From Microcebus murinus (Eukaryota > Chordata > Mammalia > Primates > Cheirogaleidae): a DNA stretch of 64,000 nucleotides. How positions within the stretch are numbered: position 1 is the first letter of the stretch; every line of letters starts with the position of its first letter. The notes under the pieces were generated by a model. The model did not search any database and was not told the DNA's origin. It saw only the letters and a program-made list of their open reading frames with translations. Made by a program: the position numbers and the translations under genes. Shown one piece after another: positions 35,561-50,090 of this stretch. The stretch spans positions 28,737,501 through 28,801,500 of the forward strand of contig NC_134122.1 in the NCBI RefSeq assembly GCF_040939455.1. Direction: 5' to 3'.

Positions 35561-37173
35561 TCATGCCCCCAGCCCCAAATTCCCATGGGGGAACCTCTCT
35601 TCCTTCTGTCTCCCCGGTCTGGCCTCTTGGGAGCGGACGTAACTCCCCAGACCTCCCCTCCCTGCCTTCGGCTCCGTCGCTTCCAAACCCGGAAGGGGAA
35701 CTGGGGGACCCCTTTCCCCATTAATGCATGCGTTCCCTGCACCATCAGCGGCATTTTGCCTGACCCCAGACCCCATCCCAGTCCCGCCTGCCTCTTGCTC
35801 CCTTAGAAGTTGGGGGGCTAAATTCCGGGCTTCCTCTAGGCCCCGTCCCGCCCCCTTTCCCCACCACCACCTCCCGCCTGTCCCAGGTGGCACCCCTCGT
35901 GTCCCCCTGTTTCGCACCCTGCCGGCATTCGCCTTGCAAAACTGCAGAATCTGGGGAGAAACAGGCAAGGCCGCGCCTTCGCTTCGTCTCCACCCTACCC
36001 CGATTGGGGTTCTGCCCGTGGTTTCTGGCCCCCTACTCGAAACCGGAGACTTCATCACTCCATTCCCCTTTTACAAGTCCTAACCCCAAGCCTAGCTCCC
36101 AGGTGTCTGTCCCCCGCCCAGCTTTCTTTCGGGCAAAATGGAGGTCGTGGGGGCTGGAGGGCCAGGCCCACTGCGCTTCGCAGCGCGGCACCAGCCCGCG
36201 CCTTCCAGCTGCCAGATCCAGGGACCCTCCCCTGTCTCCTCCTCTTCGCCCCACCAGACCTGCGGAAATGGTGGCACCCCCATTTCTCTATGAGGCTCTG
36301 GCTGCTGTATCCCCAGAATTCGGGGGCTGCTGAGGGGGCCCTGGAGGGTGATGGGAACTGAGGCTGGGAGTGTCGCCCCCACCCCCAGCGGCTTCCTCCT
36401 GGCCTGCTTCCTTCTGCCCCGGGCCTCTGGCGTTGCCGCCCGGCCTGGGCTGCTGGCAGCTGGAAGGAAGGGGCTTTGTCCGGACCCGGGGGTGGGTGGG
36501 GTAGGGTAGGGATTTCTGTGCCCCCGCCCCCGTTTTCGAGGGGCATCCCCTGGCACTGGCGTAGAAAGCTGAACTCACTGAGGGGAAATGTCAGTGGGGA
36601 AGAGGAACGCTCAGCGCCTGGGGGAAGTAGGAGCTGGGTGGGGGACGCCTGGGTCGGTAGAGTGCGGTATGCACGGCTAGATCACACAGGTGTCCAAGGG
36701 GGGCAGGACTCCGGCCCCGGGAGGAGCCAGCCAGGCCCAGGATGGGCCCTTGGGGTGCCGAGGGCGCAGGGGCTGGGCCGCCTGGGGCTGCGGGCTGACG
36801 CCTGGGAGAGATCAGCTCCGCGCCTCTGGGCCAGGGACCTCTCTTCAGAGCCCTAATTACTCGAGAGCGGCTCCCACGGGCCTTCTGCGGGCGCGGCGGG
36901 CGGGTGGCCTCGGCGCTGGAGGGAGCAGGGGCTTGGGGCTGCCTTCCCCGCCACTCTCGCCTCCACCCTCGGCGGACGGCTAATGGGGCGCAGCCGGCCG
37001 GGGGATTATCCGGGGTGAGCCGTCCCGAACCTATTAGTGCCCAATCGGCTTTTCCCAAATCCTGTAAACAGCCACCCTGGCCGGTTCTGAGGAGGGGTGG
37101 GAGGCAGGGTCGGGCGGGGGCGATGGGGCCGGGGGTGGGGTCACCCACCCTACAGGTCTCTGCCGTGGATGCG

Positions 37174-37187
37174 GTTGCCTTGACAAC
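37174..37187 (+). promoter_or_regulatory. RFX X-box, first copy (imperfect palindrome)
   Basis: GTTGCCTTGACAAC fits the RFX-family X-box (GTTGCC, short spacer, inverted half ending in CAAC) with one mismatch in the second half. It lies 52 bases from a perfect copy. RFX factors bind such sites. Activity is inferred. Confidence 0.5.
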
Positions 37188-37210
37188 GGGGCTAGGGTGG
37201 GGGCACTTCA

Positions 37211-37253
37211 CCAATGAGGTGCTCTCAGTCCGGGTGACGGTTGCCTAGGCAAC
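37211..37253 (-). promoter_or_regulatory. Perfect RFX X-box joined to CREB half-site, with CCAAT box at fixed spacing
   Basis: GTTGCCTAGGCAAC (37240-37253) is a perfect 14-base palindromic X-box. It directly abuts TGACG (37235-37239, CREB/ATF half-site), and CCAAT (37211-37215, NF-Y) follows after 19 bases. Read on the minus strand the order is X1, X2, Y, as in MHC class II type promoters, though X1 and X2 are closer together here. Function is inferred. Confidence 0.5.
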
Positions 37254-37732
37254 CCCACGAACAGCCCAGCTTTCCCCTGGTCTCCCCCCACCGTGGAAGC
37301 TGGGGGTGTGTGTGGAGGGTGTGCGGCGTGTGGGGGTGAATTTAAAGAGGCACCGCCCCTTTTAAAATTAGGTGCTTGGAGGGTGGTGCCTGTGCGGGCT
37401 GGGGCGGGCGCCAGGTCTGTTTTCGAAGGGACTCCCCCCAACCAGTTCCTGCCTCGGGTGTCCCGCCCGGGCTGCTGTCCGAGGGAGGGGTTTCCCCTGC
37501 GCTTCCTCTTGCACTTCCCGCTCCGTTTCCGGGGGGCGGGAAGAAGATTGGGGAAGTAGGCTAGTCCTAGGCCTACAGCTCGGCAACACCACTGTGGTGC
37601 CAGAGACCCCGGTTCTGCCCGGGCGACCGGGGTCACCGCTGCCGCCCCCTCCCCCTCCGGTGCTTACCCCTTCCCTTCCGGGCCACGCTTCAACCCCGCC
37701 TTTCCCCCTTCTTCCCCGGCGGCCTTGGGGCC

Positions 37733-37740
37733 TGACGTCA
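37733..37740 (+). promoter_or_regulatory. Consensus cAMP response element
   Basis: TGACGTCA, the full palindromic CRE, sits 18 bases upstream of the splice acceptor of GNB2 exon 2 in CpG-rich sequence. It could serve a downstream start site that skips exon 1. Confidence 0.55.
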
Positions 37741-37846
37741 GCCCTGCATCCCCCCAGGCCTCGGGCCAGCGGCCAGGAGCTGCCTCCCCCAGCCCCCGTC
37801 CCGCGGCCCCCAGCCGCCCCCAGCCCCGCCCCACGGGCCCGGCGCC

Positions 37847-40184
<2,338 letters not shown>

Positions 40185-40555
40185 CCACCCCAACCCCAGC
40201 TGGGCCCAGGCCGGGAGGGGCCCTGCCCACGCCCACACTACAGACCGGGAGCTTTGGGGCTGGGTACACACCAAGCCTCCTTCCCTAGGCCATGGGGCCT
40301 TGGGTCCCTGCTCCCCCACCCAGGTTTGGTTCCTCCCGGGGCCCCCACTGTGGAGATGAAGATGGGATGGAATGGGGGAAGAGGAGGGGGCAGAAGGCCC
40401 TCATCCTTTTGCTGCCCTGGGGTCAGGGCCTCACCCCTCTGGAGGGCCAGAGGCAGAAGGTGGAAACTCCAGGGGCTGGCTTTTTTAAAACTGGTTTTAT
40501 TTTAATTTTTATTATATTTTCAGTTTTTCCATAAAGGAACCAATTCCAACTCTGT
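40185..40555 (+). terminator. GNB2: GNB2 3' UTR and 3' end
   Basis: GC-rich 3' UTR turning A/T-rich at 40480. CATAAA at 40530-40535 is the likely poly(A) signal, followed about 20 bases on by GT-rich sequence. No canonical AATAAA is present nearby, so the end near 40550 is inferred. Confidence 0.6.
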
Positions 40556-40824
40556 ACCTGGTCTCCACCCTTGCTTGTGTCTTTCTCTTTCCTGAGGGCA
40601 AAGGTTAGGGGCCCCCACCAGCATAAAGGGCTGGGGAATCCCACTCTTTCTCAGAGCAAAGCTGAAGTCCTAGGTAAGAAAGCCTCTGCCCAACAGGGCC
40701 ACAGGTGTTCTAGACACAGCCTCTACTGTCCTTGTGCCTGGTCAGGCTGCTGACCAGAGTCACCCCAGCACTGAGTTACATGCTCATCCCCCTTTCCCCA
40801 AGTAAAGACAGCAGACTCAGAAGG

Positions 40825-43105
40825 GGAGAACACACACAAGTTTTATTGGGAGAGGGGAGTATTTACAGGGATAGGTAAAAGAAAGGGAAGTCACACAGGG
40901 TGAGGAAGATTGTGGGTACAAGGCAGACAAGGGAACACAGAATGGCCCCTGCACCAACCCCAACCCCAGGAAGGGCAGGGGACAGCTAGGGCCCAGGAAG
41001 ACGGGCTGGGGAAGGACAGCAACAGGTCTGAGTCCCTGGGCAGAGGGCTCAGGGGCTTGTAAACATTGACCACTCTCAGAAGGGGATGGGGGTGGGAGAG
41101 GGCTCCCCCTACACTTCCTCACAGGGTTAAGGCCTCTCCAGGCTCATGGGCCCCCTAAGTTCAAAGTCTCTTTAGCTGGGGGAAGGGGCAGGAAGAGACA
41201 GGAAGTGTCCCCCCCTCCCCTGCATTGGCTGCGCAGGGGCAGGGGCAGGGGCAGTTACATTCAGTCACAACAGGAGTCTCCCCTACACCTTGGATGCGCC
41301 AACACAGATGCAGATGCGCCAACACTGGCGAGAGGGAAGGGGGAGCTGGGGGCCAGCAGCATCAAGACACTCCCTGGCCCATTACCCCCTTATTGCTTTA
41401 GAGAGAATATTGTCTTTTCACGGATGCTAACACTGTCAAGACCAGGGAGAAGCAGGTGGAGGGGCCCTTCCACCCTGTGGCCAGCTTGATTCCCCAACAC
41501 TGACCCAGTTGCCACTTTGGTGCAAAAAAAAAAACAAACAAAAAAAAAACACAAAGTCATCCCTCTGGGGACAGATGGGGAAAGAGACAGCCCCTCCCCA
41601 GTTCCCCAGGGCTAGAAGGATAAATACATTCATGGAGGGAGGCAGTGGGAGAGTCTCGCCCTAATACTGCACTCTGAGCAATGAGGTCGGTGGGAAGCGT
41701 CAGATGAGAAACCCAGAAGATAAACTACTAAAAAACAAAAAAACAGATGGAGACAAATCCAGGTGGAGATTAGGACTAAGAAATCAGTGAGCAAGAGAAG
41801 GGGCAGCCTACTACCCCGACCGAGACACACACGCTCCATTCCTGACCCCAACGTCACCCAGCACCGAAGAACGCACCGACAGGGAAGGCCACTCGCTCCA
41901 CTCCCATTTGGTCAGCGGCAGGGTCAGGTGCAGAGCTGGGTGGTCCACACCCCACAGCAGGCTGCAGGTTGGGGGTGCCCTGGCAGCAGACCCCCACATT
42001 GCAACCCTAAGCCCGAAGATGCCCACTTCTTGCCCTTCAAGGCCCCTCTTCCTGCCCCAGTCACAGGAGAAACGACTCAGTCCAGTAAGTGGCGCTTCCT
42101 CCCTCTGCAGCTCCTGGAGGAATCCATCCCACCCCTACCTCTTGCAGGGGTGAGGCAGGGGCCTGTGGCCCAGAGAATACATTCATGTGGCAAGGCAGAG
42201 AGCTGGGGCTTTCAGGTTCACACCTAGGCATCCCCCAAAATGGCAGCGGTGGGGGAAGCCCCTCGCCAGGGCCAGAGTCCAAGTCCAGCCGCCCCGCCCC
42301 ACTAGCCAAATGAGGTTGGCACTGACCCGGCCCTTCCCATCTACCCATAGGCCAGTGCAGGAAGGTAGCCTGGGAGGCTGAGGCGGCTCGTCCAATTTGT
42401 GCAACTTTCCCCCAAAGCAGCAAAGCCAAGGGGCTACTTTACTTTGGCCCCTACCCCAGACACATCTGCCATAGTCACAGCAACACAGAGCTGGTCACAG
42501 CTGGGCCGGTGGACGGGGGTCTGCAGGGTCTCGCTGTGCAAACTGCTGGCGCCCCAGCTTCCAGTTACCTCACAGCCCACCTTCCAGGAGCAGGAGGTAA
42601 GTGCAGCCTCGGGCCCAGGCAGGACAGGTCCATGGGGCCTGTGTTCCCACTTGCCCCAAAATAACAGTGTGTTTTTCTTTCAACCTCCTAACCATTTTTT
42701 TTTCATTATTTTTCAACTTTTTTCTTAAAAAAACAAAAAAAATCCAAAAAAAAACACCTCTGTGGACCTTCCATTGTCACCCCCTCCCAATCCCCAGAAG
42801 GGTAAGGGGTGTTTAGAGTCTAGTTTTTAAACAATAGCTTCTGTCTCTCCTAACATTTTCTTCAAAGTTGCTTAAAATTAAAAAACAAAACAAAACAAAA
42901 AAAAAACACAACCCATTCCCCCCAATCTGTAAAGTGCCTCGTGGTGGGTGAGTTAAGGTGCATCGTGTGGTTTGTAACAAGTGCTGGGGCCGCTGCCCCT
43001 GCTTCCTCCTCGGCTCCCTGTGGGGAGCCTGCAGGCTGGGGACCCGAGGGTCCACGCCACTGCTGCCACCCCTGGCCTACAGCCCAGGGGCTGGGGACGG
43101 GCTGG
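40825..43105 (-). other. GIGYF1: GIGYF1 3' UTR with poly(A) signal
   Basis: About 2.3 kb of non-coding sequence after the TGA (43106-43108). It ends at a canonical AATAAA on the minus strand (plus-strand TTTATT at 40842-40847). Oligo-A/T runs occur near 41522-41549 and 42690-42905. No interspersed repeat was recognised. Only about 270 bases separate this 3' end from that of GNB2. Confidence 0.75.
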
Positions 43106-46100
43106 TCAGTAGTCATCCACGCTCTCGATCTCACCAGAAGATCCATGCAGGGAGTACCCTGAAGCCGGGGGAGAAGCTGCGTCTGAGCTGGCTCTCCCAG
43201 GCTCCTGCCACCCTGTGCTGAGCAAGCACAGCCCCTGCCCCTGCCCCAGCTCACCCAGGATGCTGGGGTCCGAGTGCAGCATCAGCGCCCGCCTCTTGGC
43301 CTTGCTGCCCTCCCCAGGGCCGAGTTTGGTGCTGTGGTTGGCCTGGAAGGCCGTCTGCAGGGAGGCGCCGCTCAGCCACGCCTCCTAAGGCAGCAGAGAG
43401 GGCCAGTCAGGAGGGCACAGGGGTGCTCACACCCCTTGCCTGGGCCCTACGAGCGCTCACCTGCTGCTGCTGCCGTTGCTGGCTGGCTTTCTGCTTGGCC
43501 CTTCGCTCCAGGAATTGTTTGGCAAATTCTTTGGCTTCCAGCGTGTCCCCCAGGCAGGAACGGATATAATCATGGACGTCATAGGGGGATTCCACCTCCT
43601 TGAGGATGGCTACAGCCATGGGCACTGTGGGCCAAGGTGGGGGCTATCAGGGCCCACCTGGCTCCAGTCTGGAGACCTCAGCCCCAGCTGGCCTCCCAGG
43701 TCCGCCCACCAGTACCGTCCAGGCTGCCCGTGGTGCTCAGCGTGTGCAGCATCTGCTCGCACCACTGGGTGAAGCCGTCCTGGGGCCGGGGGATGCCCTG
43801 CAGCAGCTTCAGCAGCTTCTCTTCTTCCTCAGTCTTTTTGCGAACAGGCCGACCTGCTAGGTGGCTGTAAGAGTCGCTGAGGGGGGCGAGCAACTTAGAG
43901 GCCAGCTCAGGTGTTCTACCTCCTTCCACCCCTAGCCGCCCCAGAGCCTCAGGGCCCTGCACCCACCTGAGAGACGGGCTGCTCCGGCTATTCTTCAGGC
44001 CAAGGCCACGGACCAGGCTCCCGCCACTCTTAGGGGTGTCTTCCCAGAGCCCCAGGCTGCTGCTGCTGCCCCCACTCTTGTCGGGCCCGCCCCACAGCGG
44101 CCCTGCCTCAGATACCCACTGGTTCAGTGGGGCAGTGCCCAGGCTCCCAAGCTGCTGCAGATGGCAGGAAGTCAGGGTGGCCAAAACAAAGCACCCAAGA
44201 GAGCTAGGCGGGGAGGCTCACTCGCATGGGAAAGGGGTAAGTGAGGCAAGGGGCGTGTGGGAAAGAGATCACCCAGGATGAAGTAAGGAACAGGGCTTGG
44301 GCAGAAAAGCCTGGGCTCAGGGCCACTCCTCCCCGTGTCACCCTGGAAGCTGACGAGAGAGGGCCCAAGGTTCCCGTCAACAGGGAGGGGCCCAGCCTGC
44401 TCACCACGCGGTGGTTGGGCACCTGGGTCCGAGCTGGCTCCCGAGTTGGGGGCTGCTTGTGCAGCTGCCGCTCGCCCTCCAGCTGCAGCTCGAGCAGCGT
44501 CTTCATGGAGAGGCCCTGCTTGGCCAGGCCAGCCCAGAGTGGGGGAGGGGAGCTGGGCGCAGGAGGCACAGGGACCGAGGCCGCCTGCTGCTGCTGCAGC
44601 AGCTTCAGCAGCAGCTCTTGCTGTCGCACCTAAACAGAGAGACACGGTGAGGGGAAGAAGGTGAGGGGGCCACAGTGAGGGCAGTCAACCAGAGGACAGG
44701 GTGGCACCAACCTGCTTACGCCGAAACAGTTCCTCCTCCTCCTGTCGCCGCTTCTGCTCCTCCTGCTGCTGCTGGCGGCGCTTCTCCTCGCGGCGCTTCC
44801 GTTCCTCCTCTTCCCGCTTCGCCCTGAGCTCCACTTCTCTGCGCTCTTGGAACTGAGACCACCGACCTGGTCAGGTGCGGGGGCTGGCAGTACTGGCCTC
44901 AGGCCCCACCTTGGTCTGGCCCTCCACACCCAGGGACTCAGCCCCTGGACGCCTACTCACTTTATGTTGCAGCTGGAGTTGTTCTAGAATTGGACCCTGA
45001 GTCGAAGAGTTAATTGGTATGTCCCAAAGACTGGCCTCACCACCTGCAGGTGGCAATGGCAGCTTCAGGAGGGAACCTGGGTCCCCCTGGTCCCATCCAG
45101 CAGCTGGAGCAGCATGAAGGTAACTAACAGGCCGCCCCCAAGCCCCCCCACAGAAAATGCCCAGGGAGGGAGAGAATGGCTGAGAGGGGAGGGAGGGAGG
45201 CCGGTGGGCCACACACCTGACTGTGATGAGGCTGAGGTATGTACGTCCCAGAGGGGGCCTGAATCTGGCACCGACAAGGACCGGCTCATCGTCGGGAGCA
45301 GGTTCTGGTCCCCACCTCTGAGGAGCAAATCAGTGATTCTCAAGACCCCAATCCATTTCCAGCCCATCCGCCCCCTCCATACATATCTCCAGGGCACACA
45401 CACACAGCACTGTGACACATGGCAGCCCACGGACCTGGGGGGTTTGAGAGCCTGGAGCTGCTGCAGAAATGCTGTGAGCTGCTGCTGCTGCGGCGGCGAC
45501 AGGTCCCCCATAGCTGCCTTTTCCCGGAGTGCACACTGGGGGAGCTGGCGGCTGCAGAGATGTGGACAGTGTGTGGGGGTGGTGGGCCACATGGAGCCAG
45601 CACCCTGCTCTACTTCCAAGCCCTCCCAGGCCCCTCGTACCTGCTGACCAGCTGAAGAAACTGCTGGTGCTGCAGCTGCTGGTACAAGGCCGCTGCTGCT
45701 AGCTCCTGTTGCTTCTTCAACCGCTCCTGGTCCATGTTTCCCTACACAATGGTGAGACCAAGCCCAGTGCACAGGATGGGGGGTGCGTGGGACTCTGCTG
45801 GGGTCCCAAGGCTGTGACATGGCCCTGCCCCACCCCCATCCACAAAGAGAGGCATGCTCACCAGCAGTGGGGGTGGTGAGGGCCCTGGGGCAAAGGGCAC
45901 ACGACCCCACATCTTGATCACCTCACCCAAAGGCTGGAAGCCCTCATCACAGCCCCGCTTCACAAGCAGTGACATGGAGAAATAGCCAGCCTGGAACCAC
46001 TCAGCCATCTCCTGTGTCGTGAAGGGGCCTAGACAAAGGAAGCAGAATAAAACCACTCGGGGTCAGAAAGTACACCAAAGACACCCTGAACAATGGCCCT

Positions 46101-49100
46101 CTAAGAGCCCTCCCACTTGCCACAGGCACCTTGGATCTCCCCCTGCGGGTCCTTGTAGAACCACTTCCGAGCAGCGCCATGGCTGAGGGGGAGGGCAGTG
46201 GCGACAGCAGAGTGGCGCAGGCCCTGGGTCTGCATGGCGGCTGTGAACTGCTCCTCCTCCAGAGAGCTGTCCTGCAGGGAGGCCACCAGCTTCTCTGCCT
46301 CCTGAGAGCCCAGGGAGAGAAGTAAAGTTCAGCCTTACAACATCAAGAAGGGGCTGGGGTTCGGTCAGGTCATAGACGAGGCAGCACAGAATCGGGAAAA
46401 GCGTGGCTCTCTGTTCCCCGCAGGGAAGGCTCCCTCCAGCTTTCCTGCCTTCCCCACCTGCTGCAGGTGCTTCAAGCCTTCATCATCTTCCAGGTCACCA
46501 GGTGGGCCAGTGGGGGAGGCCACTCCAGGACTCAGCTGGATCCCCCTCATCTCATCTCCTAGGACAGAAGGACAGAGGGTAGATGGGGCACCAGAGGAGA
46601 CAAGACAGTCCCTGACCCGCCTTCACTCCAGATTAATGAGCCCTTGCTGTAGCCAACCCAATAACGCATGTGCCCTGTGTGACCCTCCCCACAGGAGAGG
46701 GTGCTGTCTCCACCAGCCCCAGCTCTCACTCTGTCTACCTTCAGCTGCTGGGAGCTCCTTCTCCACAGTTTCATCACCATCCCCATTTGGCCCCCAGAGT
46801 GGGCCCAAGGCGGGCAGTGGGGACGGAGAGCTGGACTTCTCCTCCTGAGGAGGCAGTGGGGTCAGCTCCTTCCCACCTGAGAGAGAAAGTTAATGACCAG
46901 AATTCAAAACCCAAGAGCCAGAAGGCCTGACACATGAGTCAGCACAAGCCCTCCATGTGGCCAGAACTTGGGCCTCTAGGCAGTGAGTCCACTCACTTAA
47001 CTTCAGTCAACTCAGCTAACGTTTGAATAGGAATGTGGCAAATTTATCACCCCAGACTCTACTGTGCACACCTTTCTTGCCTCACACCTCAGGACACGGT
47101 ATGCACACATTACGACACCATAGAGGGCTGTGTACACGACACCATACAGTTAACACCATGTTCTACAGCTTCTCCAAGGGATTTTCAAAGGTCACTTTGA
47201 TTGCACTTGATTTGTATCTGACATGCTACCCATAAGACACAGCTCTGCTGATTCTAAGTTCCTCCGCAAGTCTCTCAGCACTTGCTTTTCCCATGCAGTT
47301 CTAGGCAGCCTGACCCTACAGGCAGGCGGGTAGCCAGCACCTGGCTGTCGTGCCTCCTCCCTGCCCACCCTGTGGCTCACCTGCCTCAGGCCCCTCCTCA
47401 TCCACCCCTTCGGAAGGCTCCTCCTCTTCCTCCTCTAGACCCTGGAAGTCGAGCTCCTGCTCCTCAGGAATGGGTTCCTTGGGACCCTTCTGTATGGGTT
47501 GGGGGAGTTGATGGGATCAGAGAACAAATGGGCGAGAGGAACCCAGCAGGGCAGGTACCAAACAGCCTGACCAAGAGCCTCCCCCTCGCCTCATCGCATG
47601 TACCTTGAGAGGCAAGAAGGCCCCAGAGGCATCGAAGGTGCCCATTTCTTCATCCTCATCATCCAGGCACCATTCCGGGAGCCCATCCTTGTCATCGTCA
47701 AAGCCGTCAGGCCCTCGGCACCTCCGGAGGTGAGAGCTGCCTCCCCCACCCCGCCCATCTTCTTCACCACACCCTCCTCGATCCCCTCGCAAATCAAATT
47801 CAAACTTGCGACGCCGGTCCCCATGTTCCCGCCACCCAGCAGAGCGGGGGCCGCCATCTAGGCAGGAAAAGTCAGAGGAGAAAGAGAATCGGTATCTGAG
47901 ACAAGCCAGAGTCTTCTCCTCGACCACCGTTCACCCCAGGAACTACGGGCATTTCAAGGACTGTGCTCCCAGCCACCCCTGTGCCAGCAAGCTTTCTGCT
48001 CTCTTCATGACCACTGGAGCCCACCCTCCTAAGACAGTTCCTGCCTCCCACAGCCTCCTAGGATGCCACCTAGCCCAATCTTACCAGGGCTGGCTGAGCG
48101 CCAGCGGTCTCCTTCTCGCCGGGGTCCCGCCCCGAGTCTCCAGCTGCCCTCCTCCTCTTCCTCTTGTTCCTCCCGCAGAGAACGCCAGTTCTCACTATCT
48201 GAGCGGGCGTGCTCCTTCCTTGGGCCAGCCCCTCCCTCCTCAAACCCGGATCGTGCTGGGTGTGGGGGAGGGGAGAGACACAGCAGAATGGCAACCACAG
48301 TACCTGGAAGACTCTCGCTGACCCTTGTCAGTCAGTGAGGAACCCAGCTCCAGGCCCTCATATCCTGAGTAAATATCCCCCCAACTAAGGCACCCATCTT
48401 GGTCCCCCACACCCCACCCCCACCCTCTCCCGCTCTCCATACCTCCATCCCTCCTTGCTGACTTGTCAAACCGCCTTTCGCCTCTGCAGGAAGAAAGGTG
48501 TCAGTCAAAAAAAAGTACAGCTTCTCCTCCCCACCCTGCAGTACTGCTGGATGCCTTGTCCACTGTGTCCTGAGACGGTGGGGGGAGGGGGGCAGAGGTA
48601 GGAAACAGAGGGAACTAGGGAAAAGTCAAGCTTGGGAGAAGGGATCACAAAGGGACACATGGACCACAAGATCACAGGGTACTAAGAGAGTCAGAAGGAA
48701 AAGGGCAGGCCCCAGAGCTCTCCAACAAGGGCTTCCAATTCCCCAATAATGACAAAGACCAAAGCCTGCCTCCATGGGACCCAGCCCCCTCTGCCTCTGC
48801 CACCACCCTCCAGCTCTACCTGTCATCCCAGCTCTGGCTGCGCTGGATCTCCCGGGGGTTCCGTCCAAAGGCCCCATCACCTTCTTCGATGCTTCTTTGG
48901 TAAAAGCAACTGTCGCCACGGCCTCGGCCTAAAGGGATGAGACACAGGTTTGAGACCTGCCAGAACATCTCTCCACACCCTTGAAACCACGGCCCCAACT
49001 CTGCCCACCCCCAAGCACGTGACTGCCCCTCTACCTCGGCTCCGTGTGCTGCCCCTGCCACGGGAGGTGCCAGCCGGGGGGGGGCCAGCCCCTTTCCCCA

Positions 49101-49756
49101 TCAGCCTCAGCACAGCCACACTGTTCACTGACAGGGAGAAGTTTCTCTGAGGAAGGAGCCAGGAGTAGAGTGAGGACCTGGGCACCTGATCATCCCCACC
49201 TTACCCAAAACACCAACCTTCTTACCTGTCCTCCCAGCCCAGCCCCTCTCCTCCCAACACAAGGTCCTGACCTACAGCTGCCACTCAGCCCACCTGCTCC
49301 TCCTCGGTCAGGGGCTCCAGGGCCAGGGGCTGCAGTGGCTCTTCCTGCAGCACCGCAGCAAACTCCTTGTCCTGTAGCTCTTCAGGGACCTGTCAGATGG
49401 GGCAGGAGGACCAAGATACCACATGCTCCAGGGTCCTTTCTACTGGCCAAGGCCATAGGGCAACTTAGCCACATACCTCCACGCCCACCCACCCACCTTG
49501 TTCTCCTTGACATAGAGAGCCAGCATCTCCTCACGCCCATAGCGGTAGTCAGCCAGCTTGTATTTGGGTATGGCAGGGGAGGGGGGTGGGGAGGCCACAC
49601 TGCCACCACTGGAAAGGGCCCTGAGCCTGGAAGAGGGACAGAGGGAAGGAGAAAGACACAAGTCAGAGCAGCTCCATTCTTACCTGGCTTCTCCACAGCA
49701 GCCAAAGCACATGTGACTCACCACTCAGGCCCAAAGTTGAGCGTCTCTGCTGCCAT
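43106..49756 (-). CDS. GIGYF1: GRB10-interacting GYF protein 1
   Basis: Cytoplasmic adaptor of the 4EHP-GIGYF translational repressor, also linked to insulin/IGF1 receptor signalling through GRB10. Coding exons 5' to 3': 49722-49756, 49497-49626, 49294-49389, 49035-49146, 48820-48928, 48443-48483, 48085-48255, 47604-47857, 47381-47489, 46739-46876, 46458-46555, 46130-46301, 45862-46028, 45641-45741, 45435-45551, 45217-45317, 44961-45043, 44712-44852, 44405-44629, 43967-44154, 43716-43876, 43461-43624, 43255-43384, 43106-43158. They sum to 3096 bases, 1031 residues (human about 1035). Seen: 4EHP-binding motif YRYGREEML at residues 39-47; RGRG-rich stretch near 150; acidic LPEWCLDDEDEE near 291, the region that binds DDX6; GYF domain at about 476-533 (WFYKDPQGEIQGPF); a charged Gln/Glu/Arg coiled coil in the 44712-44852 exon; conserved end ESVDDY. 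The Gln tract near residue 600 is short (SPPQQQQLTAF). Two acceptors are NAGNAG tandems. Confidence 0.97.
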
Positions 49757-50090
49757 CGTGGAGCTGTGTGTGCTTCCTAGAGGCCAGAGGAAACGAGCAG
49801 AGCAGGGAGGACCAGCGTTCACGTGCCAAACACCTGTCGGGGCATGGGGGACACAGGGCCTTGGAGAACAGCACACTCAGATACTTCACAGGGTGAGGGA
49901 GAGGTCCTACACCTTGGCGGGCATGGTAATGGGCCTTGGGCTAGTGGGTGGGTCACTTAAGCCCGCCGCACAGCCACTCACACTGTGGGCTATTAACCAA
50001 AGAAAGATGAGTCAAGACCAAGAAAAGAAGCAGGGATACTGGAATCCCTTCCAGTCTCTGCAGGGAGCCCTCCCTCGGCCTCAGGCTCAC

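Larger units (their letters stand above)
35536..37757 (+). other. GNB2: GNB2 intron 1, CpG-rich and repeat-free
   Basis: No coding sequence and no interspersed repeat were recognised in 2.2 kb. The stretch stays GC-rich throughout and holds RFX-type motifs (37174-37253), a TTTTAAAA element beside a GC box (about 37358-37371) and a CRE (37733-37740). This suggests a second promoter or enhancer inside the intron. Confidence 0.5.
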
